Source: CAYWPG01 sp964460035 (lineage in GTDB: Bacteria; Pseudomonadota; Gammaproteobacteria; Nitrococcales; AK92). Taken from it: DNA of 64,000 nt. The translations under genes were made by a program, and so were the position numbers. The DNA is taken from assembly GCA_964460035.1 (NCBI GenBank), contig CAYWPG010000011.1, positions 33,157 through 97,156 of the forward strand, in the 5' to 3' direction. Shown here piece after piece: positions 10,001-17,390 of the stretch (positions within the stretch are counted from its first letter, which is position 1; every line of letters starts with the position of its first letter). Below the pieces are notes generated by a model. The model was not told the origin of the DNA and did not search any database. It saw only the letters and a program-made list of their open reading frames with translations.

Positions 10001-10507
10001 CGCGCCGTGCGCGATCTGCAGGCCGGGAAGATCCCCTCGCTGGAATCCATCTCCAGCGAGGCCACGGAGGTCGAGCTGCGTATACCCGCATTGCTGCCGG
10101 CCGACTACCTCCCGGACGTGCACACCCGCCTGGTACTGTACAAACGCATAGCCAACGCGCCCGACAGCGACAGTCTGCGCGAGCTGCAGGTGGAGATGAT
10201 CGACCGCTTCGGCCTATTGCCCGAGCCGGCCAAGAATCTGTTCCGTATCACGGAGCTTAAACTCAAGGCGCAACAGCTGGGAGTGCGTAAACTGGAAGCC
10301 GGTCCCAGCGGCGGCGCGCTCACGTTCGGCGACCGTCCGCAGATCGACCCGGCCGTGGTGGTGCGCCTGATCCAGCAACAGCCCACGATCTACAGCCTGG
10401 ATGGCCAGCAACGACTACGCTTCAAGGAAGATCTCGCCGATCCCGCGACCCGGGTGGCGAAGGTCGAGAAGTTGATGGAAACCCTCGCTCGACCGCAAGC
10501 GGCCTGA
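7031..10507 (+). CDS. mfd: Transcription-repair coupling factor Mfd
   Basis: Mfd removes RNA polymerase stalled at DNA lesions and recruits UvrA. From ATG 7031 the protein is 1158 residues, the usual length. A TTG at 7022 would add three. Domains in order are a UvrB-like N-terminal region, the RNA-polymerase-interacting region (VVHEEHGVGRYQGL), the SF2 translocase with Walker A GDVGFGKTEVA (about 637-647) and DEEH box (about 738), the TATPIPRTL motif, the TRG motif region around LRGRVGRS, and the C-terminal autoinhibitory domain. It is followed 13 bp later by csiV. Confidence 0.97.
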   Translation: MSDDSFILTPPLPRKPGERLHWHDLPGASRALALVNAARQHGGLVLVVVDSSQAAQQLKTELEFFAGGNGIDSLILPDWETLPYDVFSPHQDIVSERLATLYDLPQRRSGILIVPVATLLQRLPPPDYLLTTALLLKRGDSLDLDSLRSRLERAGYRHVSEVMEHGEFAVRGSLIDLYPMGSELPYRIDLFDDEVDSIRIFDPETQLSRDQVDGIDLLPAREFPTDEAGVTRFRQAFRATFEGDPQRSLIYREVSAGRMPNGIEYYLPLFFDATADLFDYLPADTLAVRIGAVDIQAEAMWQQIGNRYEQRRHDVERPLLPPRLLYLSIDEVRARLNQLRQILCLDQALPESPSARDISFAVQALPDLRLASQAQVPSEKLERFLAEFDGRVLLIAETAGRREALFERLARRGIQPQLFESWQAFYTSDAALGLAVAPIEGGAVLSAPPLALIPETHLYGERVVQQRRRQRGSNRDTDAIIRDLTDLRLGAPVVHEEHGVGRYQGLQTLEVGGVQTEFLTLQYANDAKLYVPVSSLHLISRYTGADGDSAPLHRLGSDQWEKAKRRAAERARDVAAELLDIYARREARKGHAYRWGEADYQAFAAAFPFEETPDQENAINAVLADLRSERPMDRVVCGDVGFGKTEVAMRAAFVGVQAGRQVAVMVPTTLLAQQHYQNFRDRFADWPVRIEVLSRFRGAKEQDKILEDLAAGKVDIVVGTHKLLQPNVRFKNLGLVIIDEEHRFGVRQKERFKSLRSNVDVLTLTATPIPRTLNLALAGLRDLSIIATPPARRLAVKTFVNEWNDALVQEACQRELKRGGQVYFLHNDVESIERVARQLEALVPDARIRIAHGQMRERELEQVMLDFYHQRFNILVCTTIIESGIDVPTANTIIINRADRLGLSQLHQLRGRVGRSHHRAYAYLIAPPKHALTPEAAKRLEAISSLEDLGVGFALASHDLEIRGAGELLGEEQSGQIQEIGFNLYSELLERAVRDLQAGKIPSLESISSEATEVELRIPALLPADYLPDVHTRLVLYKRIANAPDSDSLRELQVEMIDRFGLLPEPAKNLFRITELKLKAQQLGVRKLEAGPSGGALTFGDRPQIDPAVVVRLIQQQPTIYSLDGQQRLRFKEDLADPATRVAKVEKLMETLARPQAA

Positions 10508-10520
10508 TAGATTGACCGTC

Positions 10521-11192
10521 ATGAGAACCTTGAATAATCCGCTTCGTTACATCGCGCTGCTCTTGCTGATGCCCTCGCTGCTGCTGGCGCAGGAAGACGA
10601 GCGCACCTGGTACGACGTAGAAGTAATCGTCTTCGAACAACAGGAAGCCCGCGGACGCGATGCCGAGCGCTGGGACTCGGTGGCGCACTTGCCCGCGGCC
10701 GAGCAGGTAGCGCCCTTGCTTCCCGCTTCAGACGAACGCATCCCCTTCAGCCAGCTTCCCAGCAGCGCACTGAGGCTGCAAACTGTCTATCAGCAGCTGG
10801 AACGCGCCGCGCAGTATAAGCCGCTGCTTCACATCGGCTGGCGGCAACAGGGCCTGTCGCGCCAGGAAGCGCCTGCTGTTCCGATCCCTCGCGACTGGGA
10901 CCGTGGGCACGGCAACGCCGACTCCGAACACGAGCACGCCGTGCTAGAGGAGACCCACATTCCACCGCTGTTCGGCTATGTGCGGCTCTACCGCGAACGT
11001 TTCCTGCATGTAGCGGTGGACCTGCGGTATCAGCGAACGACGGAGAACGTCGAGCAACAGTACCCTTATCTGGAGGGCCGCGAACCGGTGTTCGTGATGC
11101 GTCAACAGCGGCGCATGCGTAGCGGGGAATTGCACTACCTGGATCATCCGGTGCTGGGCGTGCTGGTGCTGGTTACGCCTTCCGACGAGTAG
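10521..11192 (+). CDS. csiV: CsiV-like exported protein
   Basis: The 223-residue protein has a signal peptide (MRTLNNPLRYIALLLLMPSLLLAQ) and begins its mature part with WYDVEVIVFEQ, the opening of the peptidoglycan-binding CsiV family. The C-terminal half contains FGYVRLYRERFLHVAVDLRY and the RMRSGELHYLDHPVLGVLV segment, also typical. In Shewanella, CsiV is needed for NADPH-dependent cell shape/integrity and links to PBP1a/LpoA function. The gene commonly lies after mfd. A TTG at 10512 is a possible alternative start, but ATG 10521 gives a cleaner signal peptide. Confidence 0.8.
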   Translation: MRTLNNPLRYIALLLLMPSLLLAQEDERTWYDVEVIVFEQQEARGRDAERWDSVAHLPAAEQVAPLLPASDERIPFSQLPSSALRLQTVYQQLERAAQYKPLLHIGWRQQGLSRQEAPAVPIPRDWDRGHGNADSEHEHAVLEETHIPPLFGYVRLYRERFLHVAVDLRYQRTTENVEQQYPYLEGREPVFVMRQQRRMRSGELHYLDHPVLGVLVLVTPSDE

Positions 11193-11312
11193 CACCAGCG
11201 CCCGATCTACTCCCGCGCCGCAGCGGGTACCATCGCCCGCGAGCCCGTAAGGAGTTTTCTCGGCACCGTTGAGTCGGCGCGGCGCAGGGGAACTCGCAAC
11301 ATCCGTATCAGC

Positions 11313-11336
11313 GCCGCCCCGCCACGACGGGGCGGC
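11313..11336. terminator. GC hairpin between convergent csiV and the phosphorylase gene
   Basis: A perfect nine-base-pair stem GCCGCCCCG/CGGGGCGGC with a six-base loop lies between two convergent genes, four bases from the downstream stop codon. There is no long T-run on either side, so it is a likely but not certain bidirectional terminator. Confidence 0.6.
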
Positions 11337-11340
11337 AATA

Positions 11341-12081
11341 TCACAGCAGCGGGATTACCGTCCGCAATAGCTGGCGCACCTTCTCCATCCCGGCTTCGAG
11401 GTGACAGCCTAGCTCTTCCATAGAGATGATCTCCCCCGGCACTACGCCTGCGGCCCAATTGACCACCAGCGCGCAGGTGGCATAAGCCATCTCCAGCTCC
11501 CGGGCCAGTACCGCTTCCGGCATGCCGGTCATCCCCACCATGTCGCAGCCGTCGTTGCGCATCCTGCGAATCTCCGCCGCCGTCTCCAGCCGTGGCCCCT
11601 GCGTAGCTCCGTAGGTGCCGCCATCGATGGCGTCGATACCAGCCTTGGCCGCGGCCTGCAACAGCTTGGCCCGCAGCTCGGCGTCGTATGGATAGGTGAA
11701 GTCTACATGCGTGACGTGGGTCAGATCGACTTCGAAAAACGTGTGCGGCCGCGACCAGGTGTAATCGATGATCTGGTCGGGGATGACGATGCTACGCGGA
11801 GCCAGCTTCTCGGTGATGCCGCCTACCGCCGCTACGGCGATCACTCTCTTCACGCCAAGGTGTTTGAGAGCCCAGATGTTGGCGCGGTAGTTCACGCGGT
11901 GCGGCGGAATGGTATGGCCGTAGCCATGCCGGGCGAGGAACATGATTTCCTTGCCGTTGAGCACGCCATGAGTGATGGGCCCCGACGGCTCCCCGTAGGG
12001 CGTATGCACAACCTCCCGATGGGTGATCTCCAACCCTTTCAGGGTCGTCAGTCCGGTGCCGCCGATTATGGCTACGCTCAT
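11341..12081 (-). CDS. mtnP: S-methyl-5'-thioinosine (or thioadenosine) phosphorylase
   Basis: This 246-residue enzyme belongs to the PNP/MTAP family, which cleaves methylthio-nucleosides to a purine base and methylthioribose-1-phosphate. Motifs seen are IGGTGL (phosphate binding), RHGYGHTIPPHRVNYRANIWALK, VAAVGGI, YGATQGPRLETAAEIRRM, GMTGMPEAVLARELEM and VVNWAAGV. In human-type MTAP the last segment carries Asp residues that select adenine. The NWAAG form is associated with the methylthioinosine-specific enzyme of Pseudomonas. The neighbouring hpt, which uses hypoxanthine, fits an inosine-type substrate. It is the last gene of a six-gene minus-strand operon. Confidence 0.88.
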   Translation of the reverse strand: MSVAIIGGTGLTTLKGLEITHREVVHTPYGEPSGPITHGVLNGKEIMFLARHGYGHTIPPHRVNYRANIWALKHLGVKRVIAVAAVGGITEKLAPRSIVIPDQIIDYTWSRPHTFFEVDLTHVTHVDFTYPYDAELRAKLLQAAAKAGIDAIDGGTYGATQGPRLETAAEIRRMRNDGCDMVGMTGMPEAVLARELEMAYATCALVVNWAAGVVPGEIISMEELGCHLEAGMEKVRQLLRTVIPLL

Positions 12082-12137
12082 TCCCTCAATCCCACCTGCA
12101 ATTCAAAGTTCCACCGTCTCCGGCACGCCCTGCCCCA

Positions 12138-12689
12138 TCACTCGGGGGCGGCGTAAATACCGCTCACGTTGCGGAGCAGCCCCTTATAATCCATGCCGGC
12201 GCCGAAGACGTAACGATCTCCAACCGTGAGTCCCACGTAATCGGCCTTCAAGTCGCCGTGGCGGCGATCGTGTTGTTTCTCCACCAGCACGGCGCTGTAC
12301 ACAGCCTGCGCCCCGTCGGCACGGCATTGTTCGAGTATGCCCGCCAGGGTGAACCCTTCATCGAGAATATCGTCGATGACCAGCACCACTCGATCGCGCA
12401 ACGGCGTACGCGGCCGCGCCAGCCAAACGAGTTCGCCACCTGTCGTTTCGCCCTGATAGCGGGTTGCGTGCACGTAATCGAGTTCCAGCGGAAACTTCAG
12501 TAGCGGCAACAAGCGGCCGGCCGGCACCAAGCCACCGGTCATCACGCATAATACCAACGGCAGCGTATCGGCAAGATCCGCCGTAATGGCTGCGGCCATC
12601 CGCTCCAGCGCCGTAGTCACGGCAGCTTCGTCGTGCAGCAGTTCGGATTGCGCCAGTACGCGGCGGGCTTCTTCGGCAGAAATGCTCAT
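12138..12689 (-). CDS. hpt: Hypoxanthine-guanine phosphoribosyltransferase
   Basis: The enzyme salvages hypoxanthine/guanine with PRPP to give IMP/GMP. The 183 residues contain the PRPP-binding motif VVLVIDDILDEGFTL (101-115), an N-terminal phosphate loop (VMTGGLVPAGRLLP), and the C-terminal VGDRYVFGAGMDYKGLLRN typical of HGPRTs. The usual DDILDTG is DDILDEG, a mild deviation at the residue before the loop Gly. It lies six bases after the DsrE-like gene and 56 bp before the methylthiopurine phosphorylase, which would supply its base. Confidence 0.9.
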   Translation of the reverse strand: MSISAEEARRVLAQSELLHDEAAVTTALERMAAAITADLADTLPLVLCVMTGGLVPAGRLLPLLKFPLELDYVHATRYQGETTGGELVWLARPRTPLRDRVVLVIDDILDEGFTLAGILEQCRADGAQAVYSAVLVEKQHDRRHGDLKADYVGLTVGDRYVFGAGMDYKGLLRNVSGIYAAPE

Positions 12690-12695
12690 GGGGCC

Positions 12696-13064
12696 TCAAT
12701 AGGTAAGAGTCACTGTGTCGTCGTCCATCGCTTCGCTGATCAGGTAGGCGCCGCCTACCGTCTCCACGATCTCCGGGATTAGATCATCGCCCCAGAGCTC
12801 CAGCGTGGGCGTGCAGACTTTGAACTTGACGCCGGCCTCATGCGCCTCACGCATGACATCGTAGACCGTCTTATCGCTGCCCGGCTTGATGCGCAGCTTG
12901 TCGGCAACGCCCTTGATGGCGAGCTTGCCGGACAGTCCGGTGAGCACAACTTCTACATCGTACTCCATGGCCGCCGCCACGGTAGCTTGGAACAGCGGTG
13001 CGCCAAGCTCTGCCGCGTTGGCCGGATCGGAATTGACCATAACGATTAGCAGCTTGTGCGCCAT
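12696..13064 (-). CDS. DsrE-like family protein
   Basis: This 122-residue protein of the DsrE/DsrF-like (peroxiredoxin-related) fold opens MAHKLLIVMVNSDPANAAELGAPLFQ. Its only cysteine is in KFKVCTPTLELWGDDLIPE (about residue 83), in the place where sulfur-relay members carry a reactive Cys. The C-terminus (AMDDDTVTLTY) is acidic. Homologues act in sulfur transfer or as small redox-linked proteins, but no specific role can be assigned here. Its position between nagZ and hpt in one operon is the only functional hint. Confidence 0.75.
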   Translation of the reverse strand: MAHKLLIVMVNSDPANAAELGAPLFQATVAAAMEYDVEVVLTGLSGKLAIKGVADKLRIKPGSDKTVYDVMREAHEAGVKFKVCTPTLELWGDDLIPEIVETVGGAYLISEAMDDDTVTLTY

Positions 13065-13096
13065 CGGCTATCCATGTTGCTAAAAAAGAGGCCGCA

Positions 13097-14149
13097 TTAT
13101 AGGAATGCGCCCGAGTCGAAGCCAGCCCCGCCGGTCACCAGCTCCACCGCTTCCCGCCAAGCGGGGCTCGCTCGCAGGGTTGCCCAGTCCGGCCCCGGCC
13201 GTCCCAGCATCGCGGCAATACGGCGCGCGGCCGCCGGCTGGGCGGAAGCCACCGACAGCACCGCATCGAGCTCGTCGAGCTCGTTGCACAGCAGCACCAT
13301 GTCGCAGCCGGCCTCCAGCGCCGCTTGCGCACGGGCAGCGTAATCGCCTATGCAGTCGGCCGCTTGCATGCCCAAATCGTCGCTGAAGACGGCGCCGTCA
13401 AAACCGTAGCGGCCACGCAGAATGTCGGTCACCCACACCCGCGAGAAACTCCCGGGCAACGTGTCTACGCTTTCATAGATCACGTGCGCCATCATCATGC
13501 CGCCTATCCCGCTCTCGATCAGCCGCTGAAACGGAAGCAAATCGGCACTCAGCTGCTCCCATGAGCGCGGGTCCCGCGGCAACTCCAGATGCGAGTCTTC
13601 ACGCACCGATCCATGCCCCGGGAAATGCTTACCCGTCGCGGCCATGCCGGCGCGCGCCATGCCTTTCACATAGGCCTGGGCGATAGCGGCGATCGCCTCT
13701 GGCTCGTCATGGAAGGCACGGTCCCCGATGACCTGGCTGATTCCCTGCCCCAGGTCCAGCACGGGTGCGAAGCTGATGTCCACGCCCACCGCGCGCAACT
13801 CCGCAGCCATCAACCAGCCGTTTAGCTCGGCCAGCTTCAACGCCCGCGCCGGCTGTTCCCTATAGCGCTCCCCTAGCGTTGCCGGCGCTGGCAGCACTGT
13901 AAACTCGCCGCGGAACCGTTGCACCCGGCCTCCTTCCTGGTCCACGGCTATCAGCAACCGCGGCTCGCGCAGCGCATGGATCTCGGCGCATAGCGCCTTG
14001 AGTTGCCCTACCGACTCGAAGTTGCGCGTGAACAGAATGACGCCACCCACCGCTGGGTGCCGGAGCATCTCGCGGCTGGTCTCATCCAGTGCTGTGCCCG
14101 GGATGCCGATCATGACCTGGCCAAGCATCGCCCGTTCCTTCTTGCTCAT
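13097..14149 (-). CDS. nagZ: Beta-N-acetylhexosaminidase NagZ (glycoside hydrolase family 3)
   Basis: NagZ removes N-acetylglucosamine from anhydro-muropeptides in the cytoplasm during peptidoglycan recycling. The 350 residues show the family barrel with AVDQEGGRVQRFR, the catalytic His-Asp loop KHFPGHGSVREDSHLELP, and the nucleophile segment FDGAVFSDDLGMQA. There is no signal peptide, as expected. The start ATG overlaps the stop of the upstream YkuD gene in an ATGA, which fixes the start and implies coupling. Confidence 0.95.
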   Translation of the reverse strand: MSKKERAMLGQVMIGIPGTALDETSREMLRHPAVGGVILFTRNFESVGQLKALCAEIHALREPRLLIAVDQEGGRVQRFRGEFTVLPAPATLGERYREQPARALKLAELNGWLMAAELRAVGVDISFAPVLDLGQGISQVIGDRAFHDEPEAIAAIAQAYVKGMARAGMAATGKHFPGHGSVREDSHLELPRDPRSWEQLSADLLPFQRLIESGIGGMMMAHVIYESVDTLPGSFSRVWVTDILRGRYGFDGAVFSDDLGMQAADCIGDYAARAQAALEAGCDMVLLCNELDELDAVLSVASAQPAAARRIAAMLGRPGPDWATLRASPAWREAVELVTGGAGFDSGAFL

Positions 14150-14652
14150 TCATAAATCAGTACACGCGTGCCCACCGGAACGCGCTCGAACAGGTCGGCC
14201 ACGTCCGCATTGCGCATGCGGATACAGCCCCTGGACCCGGGCTGCCCAAGCGGGGTGCTATCCGGACAGCCGTGGAAATAGATGTAGCGGCGCATGGTGT
14301 CGCAACGACCCAAACGGTTGAAACCGCGCTCCAGCCCGCTAAGCCAGAGTATGCGCGTCAATATCCAGTCACGGTTAGGGTAGCGACGTCCGAGCTCGGC
14401 ATTGTAGATCTCGCCGGTCCAGCGGCGCCCGACGAACACCCCGCCCAGGGGCGTCCCTGCGCCGATCTTGGCGCGTATCACGTGCCATCCGCGCGGGGTG
14501 CAACCGCTGCCCTCCTGCTCCCCGGGCCCGTTGACCGCCGTGGATACCGGGTACTCGACGAGTACGGCATCTCCCTCCCGCAGCTGCACGCGCTGGGCGG
14601 CCAAATCGACCGCAAGCCACAGCTCGTTTGGCGCAGCCGGGCGCACCGTCAT
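14146..14652 (-). CDS. YkuD-family protein, probable cytoplasmic L,D-carboxypeptidase
   Basis: The 168-residue protein carries the YkuD catalytic signature as HGCPDSTPLGQPGSRGCIRM, with the nucleophile at about Cys143. Translation from ATG 14652, which overlaps the stop of the CYTH gene in an ATGA, gives MTVRPAAPNELWLAVDLA with no signal peptide or membrane anchor. Classical L,D-transpeptidases are exported. A short signal-less YkuD protein matches the cytoplasmic L,D-carboxypeptidases (ElsL/LdcV type) that trim recycled tetrapeptides to tripeptides. Coupling to nagZ supports that reading. The carboxypeptidase activity is inference, while family membership is clear. Confidence 0.82.
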   Translation of the reverse strand: MTVRPAAPNELWLAVDLAAQRVQLREGDAVLVEYPVSTAVNGPGEQEGSGCTPRGWHVIRAKIGAGTPLGGVFVGRRWTGEIYNAELGRRYPNRDWILTRILWLSGLERGFNRLGRCDTMRRYIYFHGCPDSTPLGQPGSRGCIRMRNADVADLFERVPVGTRVLIYE

Positions 14653-15128
14653 CCCGCATCTCCCCAGTGGCGGAAGGGCTTCTTGGCGAGGTTGGCATTG
14701 TAATAACGGGCATCGTCCGACACTTCCTCGCCCAGCCATGGCGGGCGCTCGAAGGACTCGTCAGGGTCGGACAGCTCGATCTCGGCCAAAATCAGTCCGG
14801 CATTGTCGCCGCCGAACACATCGACCTCCCACACATGCTCGCCATATGGCACGAAGAAGCGCTCCTTCTCGATCAGCGGTCCCGTGCAGAGCCTATCCAG
14901 CATCTCGACCGCATCGCTCGCGGGAATCGGATATTCGTACTCGAGCCGGCTGATACCCTGCTGCGCCCCCTTCACAGCAATTACCGCAGCGCCGTCGGCC
15001 AACCGTACCCGCACCACCACATCCGGACGGTCCGAGAGATATCCTTGCCGGTAAGAAGTACTGTGCGTCGCACTGGCGCGCCACCCATCGTTCCGAACCA
15101 GGAACTTACGCTCGATTTCTCGCCCCAT
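14649..15128 (-). CDS. CYTH-domain protein, probable inorganic triphosphatase
   Basis: The 159 residues starting MGREIERKFLV contain the CYTH signature ExExK (EIERK), VVRVRLADGAAVIAVKG, SRLEYEYPI, and the C-terminal ILAEIELSDPDE...RYYNANLAKKPF. Short bacterial CYTH enzymes hydrolyse inorganic triphosphate, and some act on thiamine triphosphate or as class IV adenylyl cyclases. ATG 15128 is chosen because family members start here. An upstream in-frame codon at 15146 adds only six residues. It is the first gene of the six-gene minus-strand operon. Confidence 0.88.
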   Translation of the reverse strand: MGREIERKFLVRNDGWRASATHSTSYRQGYLSDRPDVVVRVRLADGAAVIAVKGAQQGISRLEYEYPIPASDAVEMLDRLCTGPLIEKERFFVPYGEHVWEVDVFGGDNAGLILAEIELSDPDESFERPPWLGEEVSDDARYYNANLAKKPFRHWGDAG

Positions 15129-15411
15129 GATCGTTTTCTCTATCAACGATGCGCTGATGGTACCTTAAAAGTACCCTTGGTTTCGCCGAGATGCGCACGT
15201 ACACGCCGCCATGCGGCTGGAGCAGCCGCTGCGGCCATCGCCGCGCCGCAAGATCCCAAGCTAAGGCCCGGCATGGCTTTATCGGCGACAGGCGCTGTAA
15301 ACTTGCCAGCGAAGAATTTCCGTGTCGCCTCGCCCGTGCGGAAACGACCCTAGTGATGGGCGAAAGCGTCGATGGATCTACCGCCATGGATCAAGAAGGA
15401 TAGCCAACGCA

Positions 15412-16125
15412 ATGAAACGTCTAGTATTGCTACGTCACGGCCAAAGCGAATGGAACCTGGAGAACCGCTTCACCGGTTGGGTGGACGTCGATCTGACAGA
15501 AACCGGACGCAAGGAAGCCAAGGCCGCCGGGGCACTGCTGAAGGCGCACGGGTTCCGCATCGACCACGCTTTTGCCTCGGTGCTCAAGCGGGCTATCCGT
15601 ACGCTCTGGCTGGTTCTCGATGAGCTGGACCAGATGTGGGTGCCCGTGACCAAGGACTGGCGCCTGAACGAGCGTCACTACGGCGGCTTGACCGGCCTGA
15701 ACAAGGCGGAGACCGCAACCAAGTACGGCGATGAGCAGGTTCATATCTGGCGGCGCAGTTACGACGTCGCGCCACCGGAGCTTGCCCCGGATGACAGCCG
15801 CCATCCCCGTTTCGATCCGCGCTACGCCTCGCTGCCGCCCTCTGCGCTGCCCAGCACGGAATCGTTGAAGACGACGCTGGAGCGTGTTCTGCCGTTCTGG
15901 GAATCCGACATTGCGCCTACTTTGAAGCGTTCCAACACGGTGCTCATCGCCGCCCACGGCAACAGCCTGCGAGCGCTGATCAAGCACCTCGAACAGCTCG
16001 ATGACGAAGCCATCACCAAGGTCGAGATACCCACAGGCGATCCCTTAGTGTACGAACTCAATGATGATCTATCCCTTATCCGCAGCTATTACCTGCGCGA
16101 GATGCAGCCGCGGAGCGAAGTCTGA
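15412..16125 (+). CDS. gpmA: 2,3-bisphosphoglycerate-dependent phosphoglycerate mutase
   Basis: This glycolytic/gluconeogenic enzyme interconverts 3- and 2-phosphoglycerate. From ATG 15412 it is 237 residues, preceded by AAGAAGGA. It has the phosphohistidine motif LLRHGQSEWN (His9), RFTGWVDVDLTETG, the DWRLNERHYGGLTGLNKAE segment, and a second His in IAAHGNSLRALIKHLE. Earlier in-frame codons from 15322 lack family similarity. It stands alone, followed by a strong hairpin. Confidence 0.95.
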   Translation: MKRLVLLRHGQSEWNLENRFTGWVDVDLTETGRKEAKAAGALLKAHGFRIDHAFASVLKRAIRTLWLVLDELDQMWVPVTKDWRLNERHYGGLTGLNKAETATKYGDEQVHIWRRSYDVAPPELAPDDSRHPRFDPRYASLPPSALPSTESLKTTLERVLPFWESDIAPTLKRSNTVLIAAHGNSLRALIKHLEQLDDEAITKVEIPTGDPLVYELNDDLSLIRSYYLREMQPRSEV

Positions 16126-16140
16126 GATCCTTACCCCAGC

Positions 16141-16174
16141 AGCGGGGCTGGCAGACAGACCTGCCAGCCCCGCT
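16141..16174 (+). terminator. Strong hairpin after gpmA
   Basis: A perfect 14-bp stem (AGCGGGGCTGGCAG and its complement) encloses a six-base loop 15 bases after the gpmA stop. No T-run follows, so termination could need other factors. Confidence 0.6.
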
Positions 16175-16317
16175 GGCGCGCTGGCAGCCCATGTCTGGCT
16201 CTCGATGAGCCGTCCGGCTTCGCTGTGAAAACACTGGAGGCTGTGCTTGCGCCCTGGGTTCGGGCGCGCCATCATCTGCCCGCATCCCCCACGCCCTTAT
16301 TCGTACGAGGATACCGG

Positions 16318-16785
16318 GTGATCCGCATACTGCTACTAATGGGCCTGCTGGCCTTGCTAGTCATGCTGCTGGTACGTCCCGATCCGGAGCGCCTGAAACA
16401 CGCTGCGCGCCGGGGGCTGCCGTGGATTCTGCTGGTGGTGCTGACGCTATTGGTGGTCACTGGTCGCTTGCACTGGCTGCTGGGGGCTATAGGCGCCATA
16501 CTGCCGTTCGTGCGCCGTCTGCTCGCCGCAACGCTTACGCTGGCACCGCTGCTGACTCGCTGGCGGCGCCGCGAGCAAGCCGACGGCGAGCGCCCGCCGC
16601 ATTCGCCACAGCTGGAACGCGATGAAGCCTATCAGATCTTGGGGCTCGCGCCTGGGGCGAGCATAGACGAGATCCGTTCCGCCCACCGCAGTCTGATACA
16701 GAAACTGCATCCTGACCGCGGCGGCTCGGCCTACTTGGCCGCACGCATTAACCAGGCCAAGGATCTGCTGCTCAAAGGCAGGTAG
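16318..16785 (+). CDS. Membrane-anchored J-domain protein (TIM14/DjlA-like)
   Basis: The protein is 155 residues if translation starts at GTG 16318, which has GAGG eight bases upstream. Two hydrophobic segments (about 2-18 and 38-75) are followed by a charged linker and a C-terminal J domain (about 100-155) with the HPD motif in IQKLHPDRGGSAYLA and the closing INQAKDLLL. Membrane anchor first and J domain last is the TIM14/Pam18 arrangement. The J domain would stimulate a DnaK-type Hsp70 at the membrane. The partner is not in the window. Confidence 0.85.
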   Translation: MIRILLLMGLLALLVMLLVRPDPERLKHAARRGLPWILLVVLTLLVVTGRLHWLLGAIGAILPFVRRLLAATLTLAPLLTRWRRREQADGERPPHSPQLERDEAYQILGLAPGASIDEIRSAHRSLIQKLHPDRGGSAYLAARINQAKDLLLKGR

Positions 16786-16835
16786 GCTGAAGCTAGTGCG
16801 CCCTGGCGCACGTCAGGCAGCAAGCGAGCCCGGCG

Positions 16836-17300
16836 TCAGTCCAGGGCAGCTCTGAGCACCTCCCACTCTATCTCGCCTTGCTCGTCGATGCGGAACTCGG
16901 CCAGCAAGGTGCCGCGAATATGTCCATCCTCGTATGCCGCCCAGACCCAACGCGCGTTCAACACCACCGACTCTTCCGGCACGAAGCGCATGACTCCCCC
17001 GTGAACGCCCTCATGAGGAATCAGCTCCGGCCGTTCTGCCAAATCAAGCAGCAGGTCTGTTTCCGGCTCGCTCAAGCCTTGGCGCTGTAGCCGCCGACGC
17101 TCCGACTCCCGCAGGCCGAGCAAGGGCCCAGGACGTTCCAGGCGCATAGCCTCCAGCCGCCGATTGACCGCCTCCAGCTCCTGCCGGCTGTACGCCAGCT
17201 GCCGCGACTGCAACCCATACAGCACCGCCAGCGCAGCGAGTGCTAGTACGGTCACGCCCATGATCAAACGCATGACGAGCTGCCCGGTTCTACTGGCCAT
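16836..17300 (-). CDS. Hypothetical protein with one N-terminal membrane helix
   Basis: This 154-residue protein has a membrane helix at about residues 8-28, a predicted coiled coil (QLAYSRQELEAVNRRLEAMRLER), and a C-terminal soluble part with RFVPEESVVLNARWVWAAYEDGHIRGTLLAEFRID. GGAG stands six bases before ATG 17300. I do not recognise a family. The gene is upstream of no close partner, being 90 bp downstream of the patatin gene on the same strand. Confidence 0.65.
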   Translation of the reverse strand: MASRTGQLVMRLIMGVTVLALAALAVLYGLQSRQLAYSRQELEAVNRRLEAMRLERPGPLLGLRESERRRLQRQGLSEPETDLLLDLAERPELIPHEGVHGGVMRFVPEESVVLNARWVWAAYEDGHIRGTLLAEFRIDEQGEIEWEVLRAALD

Positions 17301-17390
17301 GTATGCTCCGGTGAGGGTGATGAGCGGGCGGCGTGCGCCCCCCAGGATGGTGGATTCAGCCGTGGACCTTACGCGCTCTGCCGCAGTGCC

